Source of the DNA: a candidate division LCP-89 bacterium B3_LCP
Lineage (GTDB): Bacteria > Electryoneota > B3-LCP
Assembly (NCBI GenBank): GCA_005223185.1
Contig: NJBN01000004.1
Coordinates: forward strand, 295,443-359,442
Direction: 5' to 3'
Length of the DNA stretch: 64,000 bases
Shown here: piece after piece, positions 8,009 to 15,149 of the stretch
Position numbering within the stretch: position 1 is the stretch's first letter
How the letters are laid out: every line of letters begins with the position of its first letter
The notes under the pieces: model-generated
What the model was told of the DNA's origin: nothing
Seen by the model: the letters and a program-made list of their open reading frames with translations, nothing else
Database searches by the model: none
Program-made: the position numbers and the translations under genes

Positions 8009-9610
8009 CTATAACAGTTCCCAATCAATGAAGCCGGGCTTTACATTGGTCATGGCATTTACTATCAGTTCCACCAGACCGGCATAGTACAGACCCGATT
8101 TTTCTTTGGCGCCGTAATAATCGAACAGGTCGCGAATCTGTCCCTTGCAGTTGGAACAGGGCGCACATACGTATTTGGGCTGTTCTGGTCCGGGTTCTTC
8201 ATCCGCGAAAGCATTGAGAATCTGCTCTAACTTCTTTCTACCGCTGACTTGCAGCCGCCAGTCCATGAAATTGTTCTGTGACATGATAGCCCAGCCACTG
8301 CCGCCGCCGCAGCAGTAATTACGCACTCCATGCGGGTGCATTTCCCGAAAGCGGGGAGCAATATAGCGCAGCACTTTCCTTTGAGGCTCCACCACACCCA
8401 TAGAACGCACCAAGTTGCAGGGATCGTGCAGAGTCACAGGGAAATCATTTCTGGAAGGATCCAGATCCAACTTGCCGCTGAAAACGATGTGTTCCATCAG
8501 CGTCATAGCTGATTCCCGGGGTATCGCCTGCGTAATGCGGTCTCCTATAACGCCCATAGCCTTGCTTTCGTGACCGCATTCACCCATTACAATCTTTTTC
8601 ACCTTAAGTTTCTTAGCGATTTCGTAGTGTTTCATGGCAATACGGGCTAACTGCACGTCTTCGTAAAACAACCCGTAATTTACCCCGTCATAACCGACCA
8701 GGTCGCTCGATAGCGTCCACGATATCCCCGCCTCTTGTAGGATCAGAGCAAAAGCGCCAGGATTATCGGGCCATGCTAAGAACTCACCAGCATTATGGAT
8801 CAAGAGGACGTCAGCTCCTTCCTTGTCCCAAACGGTTTCTACCTTAAGACCGGTGCGGTCTTCCATATCCTCGTCAATGAATTCGCAGTTATCCTTTACC
8901 ACGATGGGGTTCATACCGGTGCTCGATCCCACTTCTAACTGCTGTACAGTCCCCTTTTCATGAAGATCTTTGGCAGCCAATCCCAATTCGGAACTTGCTA
9001 ATTTGCGAATTTCCCGTGATAACATCCCGTTATCGACCCCGATGGGACAGCTTTGAGCGCAACGCCGGCATAGCGTACAACGATAGGAAAGCTCAATCAG
9101 CCTTGAAATCAGCGTCCAGTTGAGCTCTATATCGCCATTGTTGAACTTCTCCCACCAGCTACCACCCTTGACGTACTTAAAATACAGACGGCGCAGGATT
9201 TCCGATCTATAGGTAGGTCGATAGATTTCATTATATCCACTGGCTTCGTATATGGGGCAATCATCGATACAAGTCTGGCAGCGGGCACAGTGTTCCATGG
9301 ATAGTATCAGCGGCTGCAGGAATGTCCAGTTGTTTTCTGGGGTAAATAGTTTTTCCAAACCGGAAATAAACTGTTTCACCAGCCGGTCTTCTTCTTCCTT
9401 CGACTTGGGCTTAGGAATGTTGACAACCATAGTGTCATCTAAGGTCGCCTCAAATTTCTGCCGGGCGTCTTCACTTAATTGTTTAAAGCCGGGTTGGTCT
9501 TCCAATTTATCATAAGGAGGCGGCAGAGGGTACAAATCTTCCGGTGCAACGTGAGCTAACTGTTCAGAAGGCGTGCTGAAGTCCTTGAAGCTTAAACTTT
9601 TACCTGCCAT
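8009..9610 (-). CDS. DsrK/HdrD-like iron-sulfur protein
   Basis: 533 residues, cytoplasmic, no signal or membrane segment. Two [4Fe-4S] ferredoxin motifs are visible: CARCQTCIDDCP (108-119) and CTLCRRCAQSCP (178-189). Two CCG (heterodisulfide-reductase type) repeats follow: 'HDPCNLVRS' leading to 'NYCCGGGSG', and 'CAPCSNCKGQ'. This is the layout of DsrK, HdrD and HmcF/TmcB. The gene overlaps its membrane partner by 1 bp (ATG inside the last codon of the DsrM-like gene at 9610). Expected role: takes electrons from the membrane cytochrome b subunit (quinol side) and reduces a cytoplasmic disulfide or thiol acceptor. No dsrAB, dsrC or dsrJOP is visible, so the natural acceptor is unknown and sulfate reduction cannot be inferred. 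Confidence 0.85.
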   Translation of the reverse strand: MAGKSLSFKDFSTPSEQLAHVAPEDLYPLPPPYDKLEDQPGFKQLSEDARQKFEATLDDTMVVNIPKPKSKEEEDRLVKQFISGLEKLFTPENNWTFLQPLILSMEHCARCQTCIDDCPIYEASGYNEIYRPTYRSEILRRLYFKYVKGGSWWEKFNNGDIELNWTLISRLIELSYRCTLCRRCAQSCPIGVDNGMLSREIRKLASSELGLAAKDLHEKGTVQQLEVGSSTGMNPIVVKDNCEFIDEDMEDRTGLKVETVWDKEGADVLLIHNAGEFLAWPDNPGAFALILQEAGISWTLSSDLVGYDGVNYGLFYEDVQLARIAMKHYEIAKKLKVKKIVMGECGHESKAMGVIGDRITQAIPRESAMTLMEHIVFSGKLDLDPSRNDFPVTLHDPCNLVRSMGVVEPQRKVLRYIAPRFREMHPHGVRNYCCGGGSGWAIMSQNNFMDWRLQVSGRKKLEQILNAFADEEPGPEQPKYVCAPCSNCKGQIRDLFDYYGAKEKSGLYYAGLVELIVNAMTNVKPGFIDWELL

Positions 9611-10527
9611 TATTTCTCCTCCTTCTCTTTTTTGGGTACTGGACTGGTGGCAATGTCCACCCAGTTCTTCTTGCCGTCAGCGCCGACGTGAGGCGCACTC
9701 CAGGTTACTACCTGTTCGAGTTGCGGATTAATTTTATCTTGCAATGGATCACCCGGAAGGTTTGTCTCATCCTCCCAGCGCACACTGTGATAAGTGAAGT
9801 ACTTCGTGAAGAAGTGGGTCATGTGTGTGAAGGGGAGATAAAACATGAAGACCAGACTGAAACCGATGAACAAGTATGCTGTCACAGGAAGTGAAGGCAT
9901 CACCGATGGCGCTACCAACCCGCGGAAAAATCCGGAACTGTTGGCAATGACATTCGGATCGCTTGACAACCACAGAATACCGGTAACGTATATGGCTCCC
10001 AGCATGAACAGGTTGAGGAAATGACTCGGTGTGCTGAATTTTGCCAGACCTGAGTCCGCGATCCTGAGTATGATCATATACACCGCTCCAATCACTCCTA
10101 ACACGCATCCTATCCAGCCTATGACATAGGTAACTGGGACCAGGAAAGCTAACTCTACATTTGCCATACTTAGTAGGCCCATTGCCGCTAACAGCACGGT
10201 ATTACCGATCAGAAGATACAGCCCGAAATGTAACGGGAACGTTCCGAACCACATCTTCCTGTTATATTCCCAGATTGCCTTTAAGAACAAAATCTCAGGT
10301 ATCATTACCTTCAATTCACCCAAGTAATCCTTGTGGCGTTCCTTCGTCCACCAGTCTAACTCCTCAAGGATGGATCCGCCATACTTAGCCTTACCTTTTT
10401 CATGAGGAACTGGATATAATTCCCAGCGTAAATGCACCGGCATCTTAGCGATGCGTATGGCTCTGGCTGCTATAGCCACCACAAACACCGCAAAAGTCAA
10501 GTATGCCAATAGATGCAGAATTCCCAT
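9610..10527 (-). CDS. DsrM/NarI-like membrane cytochrome b subunit
   Basis: 305 residues with about six hydrophobic helices (1-22, ~95-120, ~130-155, ~170-190, ~205-235). Histidines placed for heme b ligation occur in 'FPLHFGLYLL', 'PSHFLNLF' and 'PFTHMTHFF'. Length and layout fit the NarI/DsrM/HdrE family, quinone-reactive diheme subunits that feed an Fe-S partner. The start has AAGGA 8 bp upstream. Co-transcribed with the DsrK-like gene (1-bp overlap). The DsrMK/HdrDE-like call rests mainly on the pairing; a different respiratory complex (Hme/Tmc type) is the main alternative. Confidence 0.8.
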   Translation of the reverse strand: MGILHLLAYLTFAVFVVAIAARAIRIAKMPVHLRWELYPVPHEKGKAKYGGSILEELDWWTKERHKDYLGELKVMIPEILFLKAIWEYNRKMWFGTFPLHFGLYLLIGNTVLLAAMGLLSMANVELAFLVPVTYVIGWIGCVLGVIGAVYMIILRIADSGLAKFSTPSHFLNLFMLGAIYVTGILWLSSDPNVIANSSGFFRGLVAPSVMPSLPVTAYLFIGFSLVFMFYLPFTHMTHFFTKYFTYHSVRWEDETNLPGDPLQDKINPQLEQVVTWSAPHVGADGKKNWVDIATSPVPKKEKEEK

Positions 10528-10602
10528 TGTTATTTTCCTTCTATTTGATATTGTTTCTGATTATTTCGTGTCAGGTTTTTCTAAAGCTTAGTGAATTCGT
10601 TA

Positions 10603-10715
10603 ATTTGTCATTCTGTCTGAAGGACTCCCAAGGAGAGCCCCAATTTATTGGAGTGAAGAATCTCTTATGCATATTTGCGTGAGTTCCTTCGCTACGCTCA
10701 GGATGACAGAATGGT
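10603..10715. repeat. 'GTCATTCTG' dispersed repeat, copy 1
   Basis: The stretch begins GTCATTCTGTCTGAAGGA and ends CGCTACGCTCAGGATGACAG, so the ends are imperfect inverted repeats; 'AGTGAAGAATCTC' lies inside. The same blocks recur at 14805-14900. It occupies the gap between the MerR-type gene and the DsrM-like gene. Confidence 0.6.
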
Positions 10716-10724
10716 TAGTTCGTT

Positions 10725-11243
10725 CTACTTGCCAGCTTCCGGATTCTGAATGTTTCTCAATACCTCTTTCATGTCTTCCGTACAGTAAGCGCCGAAGCGG
10801 TAAACTTCACACTTTCTGCAGGACCAGTCTTCACAACCATTCTGTTCATTGTGAAGTACCCAGCAGGGTCGTTCAGAATCCCGCAAAGCGGGACAGTCCT
10901 TATTTTTTTCCCTGTCGCAATCTTTGAATTCCCAGCAGGGCAGAAGCGCCCATAATCTTAAGAGACCTTCTAAGTTCAAGCCCCGCTTCTTTATCAAATG
11001 CTGGATCATCTGTATTCGCCCTAAGTCTTCAATGCAGAGCATGCGCACATTTCCAGCCGTGCGGTGATATATGATCAATCCCGCAGATTCGTACTTGCGC
11101 AAAGCAGAATCGGACAAACCTGTAATCCTGGCTGCGGCACTAATCGTTATAGCTGGATCCAGCGTGTCAATTCCTCCGCTAGGAGCGTGATCTTTTAACC
11201 AGCGCTGGAGATTGGTATCAACTGTATCACCCGGTAGTTCCAC
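10725..11243 (-). CDS. MerR-family regulator with Cys-rich two-CW C-terminus
   Basis: 172 residues from a GTG start (11243). The N-terminal ~105 residues hold a MerR-type winged HTH: 'ISAAARITGLSDSALRKYES' with 'LIIYHRTAGNVRMLCIEDL' and a helix 'RIQMIQHLIKKRGLNLEG'. The C-terminal ~65 residues carry nine cysteines in the pattern CWEF-KDC, DCPAL, PCWVL, GC, CRKCEVYRF, YC, which matches the two-CW domain as I recall it. The domain probably binds a metal, Fe-S cluster or redox signal (inference). The gene lies just upstream of the DsrMK-like pair on the same strand with a repeat-filled 200-bp gap, so it may control that pair in response to redox state. Its own promoter is TTGATT-17-TATCTT. Confidence 0.8.
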   Translation of the reverse strand: MELPGDTVDTNLQRWLKDHAPSGGIDTLDPAITISAAARITGLSDSALRKYESAGLIIYHRTAGNVRMLCIEDLGRIQMIQHLIKKRGLNLEGLLRLWALLPCWEFKDCDREKNKDCPALRDSERPCWVLHNEQNGCEDWSCRKCEVYRFGAYCTEDMKEVLRNIQNPEAGK

Positions 11244-11274
11244 AACTCTTCTCTTGTTTTTGCCTGGATTTAAT

Positions 11275-11303
11275 AAGATAATAAAGTTGCACTTTTAAAT
11301 CAA
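11275..11303 (-). promoter_or_regulatory. Promoter for the MerR two-CW gene
   Basis: -35 TTGATT (11303-11298), 17-bp spacer, -10 TATCTT (11280-11275). The 17-bp spacing is that of an ordinary promoter, not the stretched 19-bp spacer of classical MerR targets. Confidence 0.6.
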
Positions 11304-11313
11304 GGTATTTGTG

Positions 11314-11338
11314 AAAAAAATATCCAGCAACGCTGGAT
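11314..11338 (-). terminator. Terminator of the Moco/lipoprotein operon
   Basis: On the minus strand ATCCAGC, loop GTT, GCTGGAT, then ATTTTTTT; directly downstream of the lipoprotein stop. Confidence 0.75.
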
Positions 11339-11364
11339 TACAGGAAGGTATAAGTTGTAAACGG

Positions 11365-12039
11365 CTAATTACTCCCATCAATAGTGTAAGTTCCCTCAAC
11401 CAGTTGCCAGTTGTTGCCTGCAGCCAGAGGAAACACGCCTTCACCTTCGTATATTGTGAATGCTTCCAGAACCATACTCAGGGAACCTGAAGAACTGAGT
11501 ATCTGGGTCATCGCCACTAATCCGATATTTTCTGCCAGGATCATACTTCCTATCAGTTCACCGGTTATAGAATCAGATATGCTATATATAAATGAATTAA
11601 ATATACCGGCAGGAACAGACACATTAGACAAATCTTCCACTATAAACTTCGCAGGATACCCGTACAACCCGTACCATTCTGTTCCAACTTGAGGATTAGC
11701 AGGACTGAAAATTGCGTTGATCTCCACGGGATCACCACCGATTTCCTCGTAGCCTTTCAAGTAAACGGTATCATCTTCGAATAGAAAATACTGAATCTCA
11801 GCGAGTACTCCATTTTCGTAGTAATTACTCTGGAAGCATATCTGGTTAAAGATGGTAGTATGACCTACTATGCTGAAGGTTCTCTGGAGAGGAGGAGCGT
11901 CCAGAGGTTGCGATAAATCATCGCCGGTATCACAACCTATCAGCAGTAGAAAGATTGTAGCGAATATAATTATAGGCAACCCGTGTGTATGACAACAGAA
12001 TTTTGTCTTACAACTTGTATATCTAAAGCCATTCCACAT
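11365..12039 (-). CDS. Putative lipoprotein at the end of the Moco operon
   Basis: 224 residues. After a 20-residue Cys-rich leader comes a hydrophobic stretch (PIIIFATIFLLL) and a lipobox IGC with Cys36 as the expected lipidation site, so the mature protein is membrane-anchored. The remaining ~185 residues are predicted mostly beta ('FSIVGHTTIFNQICF', 'AAGNNWQLVEG') and match no family I know. The ATG overlaps the end of moeA by 17 bp in another frame, suggesting translational coupling. Nothing in the sequence ties it to molybdenum; it may simply share the transcript. It ends at the operon terminator. Confidence 0.65.
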   Translation of the reverse strand: MWNGFRYTSCKTKFCCHTHGLPIIIFATIFLLLIGCDTGDDLSQPLDAPPLQRTFSIVGHTTIFNQICFQSNYYENGVLAEIQYFLFEDDTVYLKGYEEIGGDPVEINAIFSPANPQVGTEWYGLYGYPAKFIVEDLSNVSVPAGIFNSFIYSISDSITGELIGSMILAENIGLVAMTQILSSSGSLSMVLEAFTIYEGEGVFPLAAGNNWQLVEGTYTIDGSN

Positions 12040-13222
12040 CTACCGAAATTCCTTCCTGCACTTGCCGGCTGCCGCCCGGGACGAATATGAATCCGTTTGT
12101 GCCTTTGATCGATGATAATCTGCCTGAACTGTAATTCTGCACCGCTTGGGCTAATAGTTGTCCATCCTTGCGTTTCAAGTGTGCTCCAATCACCTGAAAC
12201 CTGTCTCCTTTAACGGAAAATGATTCGGTTAAAATGGCTCGTTCCCGCGTGCTTGATGTATCCTTCGCCATCAGCTTATCGATGAGGCGTTTGCCGTACA
12301 ATTGAAAGGTAACTGCCACCGAAACTGGATTGCCAGGTAAAGCTAACAACCACGATCTTCCGATCCTGGCAACAAGTGCGGGTTTTCCCGGTTTCACGAA
12401 GACCTTATGGAAGAGCAGATCACCACCCAACCTCTTAACGACGTCGGGGATGTAATCGAAATTGCCCATCGAAACAGCGCCGGAAGTTATCACTACATCG
12501 TATTCACTGCAGAGCCTGGTTATAATCGGAATAAGTTTGTCTATGTCATCCGGTGAAGGTGAGTGAAGGTATATGTCTCTGAATCCCTGCGCTTCCAATA
12601 GCGCCTTTAACGTGACGTCATTGGAATTATAAATCTGTCCGTCCCCCAAAGATTCACCCGGTGAAATGATCTCAGAACCGGTAGCCATGACAGCTACTTT
12701 CGGATGAGGATATACGCTTATCTCTCGCAGTCCCAAACTCGCGCATATTCCTGCATCCAATGTGGTTAATTCATATCTCTCCGAAAAGATAACCGTACCT
12801 GCTTTTATATCATTACCGGCCGGGCGTACGTGATCGCCTTCACCAGGCATCTGCATGAGACGAACGAAATCACCGGTAAACTCCAATTCTTCGACTTTGA
12901 TAACCGTATCGGCACCGGCAGGCAGCGCTGCTCCGGTCATTATGCGAAAAGCGTGACCAGCTTGCAGCGGTTCTTGAACTGGTTTTCCCGCAGGAATCGT
13001 TCCCTGTATAGTGAGTTCTATGGGAAATGATTTACCCTGTAGATGCTCATGCGCAACCGCAATTCCATCCATCGCCGAAGAGGCGAAATCAGGCACGTCA
13101 AACTTAGCGGTTATCTCTTCGGCAAGAGCACAGCCTATCGCCTGAGTTAAAGCTACTTCCCTCGCCTCAAGCGGTTCGACAGCCCGGTCTATTTTCGTTA
13201 GTGCTTCTTCTAAACTGATCAT
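12023..13222 (-). CDS. moeA: Molybdopterin molybdenumtransferase
   Basis: 399 residues, typical for MoeA, which inserts molybdate into adenylylated molybdopterin to give molybdenum cofactor in the cytoplasm. Visible: the N-terminal 'SLEEALTKIDRAVEPL' start, 'SAMDGIAV' (MoeA domain), 'MTGAALPAGADTVIKVEE', the MoCF-binding core 'ITSGAVSMGNFDYIPDV' and 'LPGNPVSVAVTF', and a C-terminal MoeA_C domain. It sits 3 bp after the MOSC gene in a mogA/moaB-moaC-MOSC-moeA operon, and its stop overlaps the lipoprotein start. Confidence 0.93.
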   Translation of the reverse strand: MISLEEALTKIDRAVEPLEAREVALTQAIGCALAEEITAKFDVPDFASSAMDGIAVAHEHLQGKSFPIELTIQGTIPAGKPVQEPLQAGHAFRIMTGAALPAGADTVIKVEELEFTGDFVRLMQMPGEGDHVRPAGNDIKAGTVIFSERYELTTLDAGICASLGLREISVYPHPKVAVMATGSEIISPGESLGDGQIYNSNDVTLKALLEAQGFRDIYLHSPSPDDIDKLIPIITRLCSEYDVVITSGAVSMGNFDYIPDVVKRLGGDLLFHKVFVKPGKPALVARIGRSWLLALPGNPVSVAVTFQLYGKRLIDKLMAKDTSSTRERAILTESFSVKGDRFQVIGAHLKRKDGQLLAQAVQNYSSGRLSSIKGTNGFIFVPGGSRQVQEGISVDVEWL

Positions 13223-13225
13223 TTT

Positions 13226-13666
13226 CTACCGTTCAACCCTAATCGGATCACCCACCTGTACTTTGCCCCCTTCTATTACTTTTGCAAATATCCCTTCCCG
13301 CGGCATGATACAATCTCCCACCACCTCAAAAATCTCACATCCGTGATGACATTCCTTACCGATTTGGATTATCTCAAGTTTGACTAATTTCCCTAAAGAC
13401 AGTATCGTTCCCACGTCAATATTTAAGAAATCCAATCCCCTTGTAGTAATATTCTCAGCAAAATCACCGGGTTTTATGATGAGATCAGTCTGGTCTAACT
13501 TATCGAAACTCTCATATGGTAACAGGCTCACCTGCCGCTCTGTCTTCCCGTGTGCATCACCGATGATACCCTTACTGAGGCTCAATTCGATCTCAGGTAC
13601 GTTCTCCTTCTTCGTGCCTTTCTGAGACGAAATGGAAAGACGATAGACTACGGGCGTATCATTCAT
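13226..13666 (-). CDS. MOSC domain protein
   Basis: 146 residues made of a single MOSC domain (the Moco sulfurase C-terminal fold). Visible: 'GIIGDAHGKTERQVSLL', 'GDFAENITTRGL' and the Cys-bearing 'IGKECHHGCEIF' followed by 'DCIMPREGIFAKVI'. Stand-alone MOSC proteins are thought to carry or transfer sulfur for metal-sulfur cofactors; the conserved Cys in the ECHHGC stretch is the likely sulfur carrier. Its ATG lies within the end of moaC (8-bp overlap), so the two are translationally coupled. Confidence 0.9.
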   Translation of the reverse strand: MNDTPVVYRLSISSQKGTKKENVPEIELSLSKGIIGDAHGKTERQVSLLPYESFDKLDQTDLIIKPGDFAENITTRGLDFLNIDVGTILSLGKLVKLEIIQIGKECHHGCEIFEVVGDCIMPREGIFAKVIEGGKVQVGDPIRVER

Positions 13667-14141
13667 CTGGATTCCTCTGCCAGTGTCCGCTGCGTCCGCC
13701 TTCTTTTCTCAGCAATTTTATCTCTTCGATCACCATGCCTTTATCGACTGCCTTGCCCATATCGTAAAGTGTCAACGCCGCTACGGAAACTGCTGTAAGC
13801 GCTTCCATCTCCACGCCTGTACGAGAATAAGTACGGACTTCGGCTTCTACCAAAATCAGGTCAGGAGTTTCCAGTTGTATTTCCACGTTAACATGTGTGA
13901 TGGGGAGAGGGTGACAGAGGGGAATCAAATCTGATGTGCGCTTAGCCGCCTGAATTCCCGCAATTTTCGCTGTTGTTAAAGCATCGCCTTTGCCCAAATC
14001 ATTATTGGCTAACTTCTGCCATAGTTCCGAATTGACTCGCAAACGAGCGCAAGCCCTGGCTCGCCGGTCGGTTTGGTCTTTTTCCCCCACGTCAACCATC
14101 CTGATCTTGCCCTTCTTATCTAAATGTGTAAAATCTGGCAT
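13659..14141 (-). CDS. moaC: Cyclic pyranopterin monophosphate synthase
   Basis: 160 residues, standard MoaC length. MoaC forms cyclic pyranopterin monophosphate from the MoaA product in the first stage of Moco synthesis. Key stretches: 'KGDALTTAKIAGIQAAKRTS', 'IPLCHPLPITHV' and 'GVEMEALTAVSVAALTLYDM' with 'DKGMVIEEIKLLRKEGG'. No moaA, moaD or moaE is in the window, so those steps must be encoded elsewhere. The gene lies 20 bp after mogA/moaB. Confidence 0.95.
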   Translation of the reverse strand: MPDFTHLDKKGKIRMVDVGEKDQTDRRARACARLRVNSELWQKLANNDLGKGDALTTAKIAGIQAAKRTSDLIPLCHPLPITHVNVEIQLETPDLILVEAEVRTYSRTGVEMEALTAVSVAALTLYDMGKAVDKGMVIEEIKLLRKEGGRSGHWQRNPDE

Positions 14142-14161
14142 AACTTGCTTTGAATTTATCT

Positions 14162-14668
14162 CTATGGATCAGGTTTTTCATCACGTAACAATTGGATTGC
14201 ATGCGGCAAAGCTGGCAGGATAGTCTCTAAATTCTCCAGGCTCCCTTTGGGACTGCCCGGGAGATTGACAATCAGTGTAGTCTGATTAAATCCCGCAACT
14301 GCCCGCGAAAGCATCGCATGGGGCGTTATCCGGGATGATTCCCTGCGCATCGCCTCTTCCAGGCCGGGAACGCGTTTTTCGATAACCTGCAGCGTAGCTT
14401 CCGGCGTTACGTCTCTGGGAGAAAGACCGGTTCCACCCGACGTCAGAATCAGATCGAACTGATTGGATTCGACTTTCTCTTTAAGCCAGCTTGCTATCAC
14501 CTCAAGATCGTCCGGAACGATTTCAGGATCTACTACTTCCCAATCCAACCCTCGCAATTTGTCAACAATTAACGACCCGCTCTTATCCAGCCTCTCACCG
14601 GAAAAAGCCCGATCACTGCAGATTAGAATCGCTGCCCGATACACTGAATCTGTCTTGTCTGGAAACAT
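14162..14668 (-). CDS. mog: Molybdopterin adenylyltransferase-type protein (MoaB/Mog)
   Basis: 168 residues, MoCF_biosynth fold. These proteins adenylylate molybdopterin before molybdate insertion by MoeA. Visible: 'LICSDRAFSGERLDKSG', 'LTSGGTGLSPRDVTPEAT', 'PGLEEAMRRESSRITPHAM' and 'NLPGSPKGS'. MoaB and MogA are hard to tell apart by sequence, so the symbol is approximate. First gene of the operon; its promoter (TTGAAA-17-TATATT) is 35-60 bp upstream. Confidence 0.88.
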   Translation of the reverse strand: MFPDKTDSVYRAAILICSDRAFSGERLDKSGSLIVDKLRGLDWEVVDPEIVPDDLEVIASWLKEKVESNQFDLILTSGGTGLSPRDVTPEATLQVIEKRVPGLEEAMRRESSRITPHAMLSRAVAGFNQTTLIVNLPGSPKGSLENLETILPALPHAIQLLRDEKPDP

Positions 14669-14701
14669 ATTTAGTAACCACCGCTACCTCAGCACAAACC
14701 C

Positions 14702-14730
14702 AATATAAACAAAAATAGCACCTATTTCAA
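14702..14730 (-). promoter_or_regulatory. Promoter of the Moco operon
   Basis: -35 TTGAAA (14730-14725), 17-bp spacer, -10 TATATT (14707-14702). I see no structured leader resembling a Moco riboswitch in the ~30-bp untranslated region. Confidence 0.65.
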
Positions 14731-14804
14731 CAGATAAGTGCTGCATAATACTTGCGATAAATTACTCTGCGCTTTGTCCAACCTGCGGACTTTGAGATCT
14801 TTTC

Positions 14805-14966
14805 CCGTAGGGACTCCTATGGAGCGCTACGCTCAGGATGACGGAATGGACTGATAGTGTCATTCTGAGCAAGCTGAAGGCGCAGTGAAGAATCTCATCA
14901 AACAGTAAACGGCGGGTGGCCGGGACAGCTTGTGGCGAAGCCACCCCTTTGGGGATGTCCCGGTTC
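14805..14966. repeat. 'GTCATTCTG' repeat copy 2 and adjoining palindrome
   Basis: 14805-14900 carries the same blocks as 10603-10715 (GCTACGCTCAGGATGAC, GTCATTCTGAGCAAGCTG, AGTGAAGAATCTCATC) rearranged. It is followed by a GC-rich palindrome (CCGGGACA at ~14919 pairing with TGTCCCGG at ~14956, enclosing a GTGGCGAAGCCAC stem). Together they fill the gap between the Fe2+ and Moco operons. Confidence 0.55.
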
Positions 14967-14983
14967 GTCACGGTCAACGTACC

Positions 14984-15139
14984 CTACTTCATCTTCGACA
15001 ACCGCTTCAGCATTCTGGAGCTTCGCGACGTCGCACAGGCGCTGCACCCCCTTGATTTGAACGCTTTCACAATCCTGCGTCCTATATAAATCCCCGCAAT
15101 AAGCACCGCCACCCCCACTACTGTCCATTGTAATGTCAT
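14984..15139 (-). CDS. FeoB-associated Cys-rich small membrane protein
   Basis: A 51-residue gene 10 bp after the feoB stop, on the same strand. Translation gives MTLQWTVVGVAVLIAG, IYIGRRIVKAFKSR, GCSACATSRSSR and a Lys/Arg-rich tail. One N-terminal transmembrane helix is followed by a CSAC pair and a basic end, the layout of the FeoB-associated Cys-rich membrane protein family that often follows feoB. A role in assisting or regulating FeoB is inferred from position. The start ATG is at 15139, the stop TAG at 14986-14984. Confidence 0.8.
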   Translation of the reverse strand: MTLQWTVVGVAVLIAGIYIGRRIVKAFKSRGCSACATSRSSRMLKRLSKMK

Positions 15140-15149
15140 ATACGCCTCA

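Noticed and set aside
8009-10527. Evidence for dissimilatory sulfate reduction
   Set aside because: Only a DsrMK/HdrDE-like pair is present; dsrAB, dsrC, apr and sat are not in the window, and such pairs also occur in non-sulfate reducers.
11365-14668. Complete molybdenum cofactor pathway
   Set aside because: moaA, moaD, moaE and the molybdate transporter are absent here, so completeness cannot be claimed.
14669-14701. Moco riboswitch in the leader of the Moco operon
   Set aside because: The leader after the promoter is only about 30 nt, too short for the known structured element.
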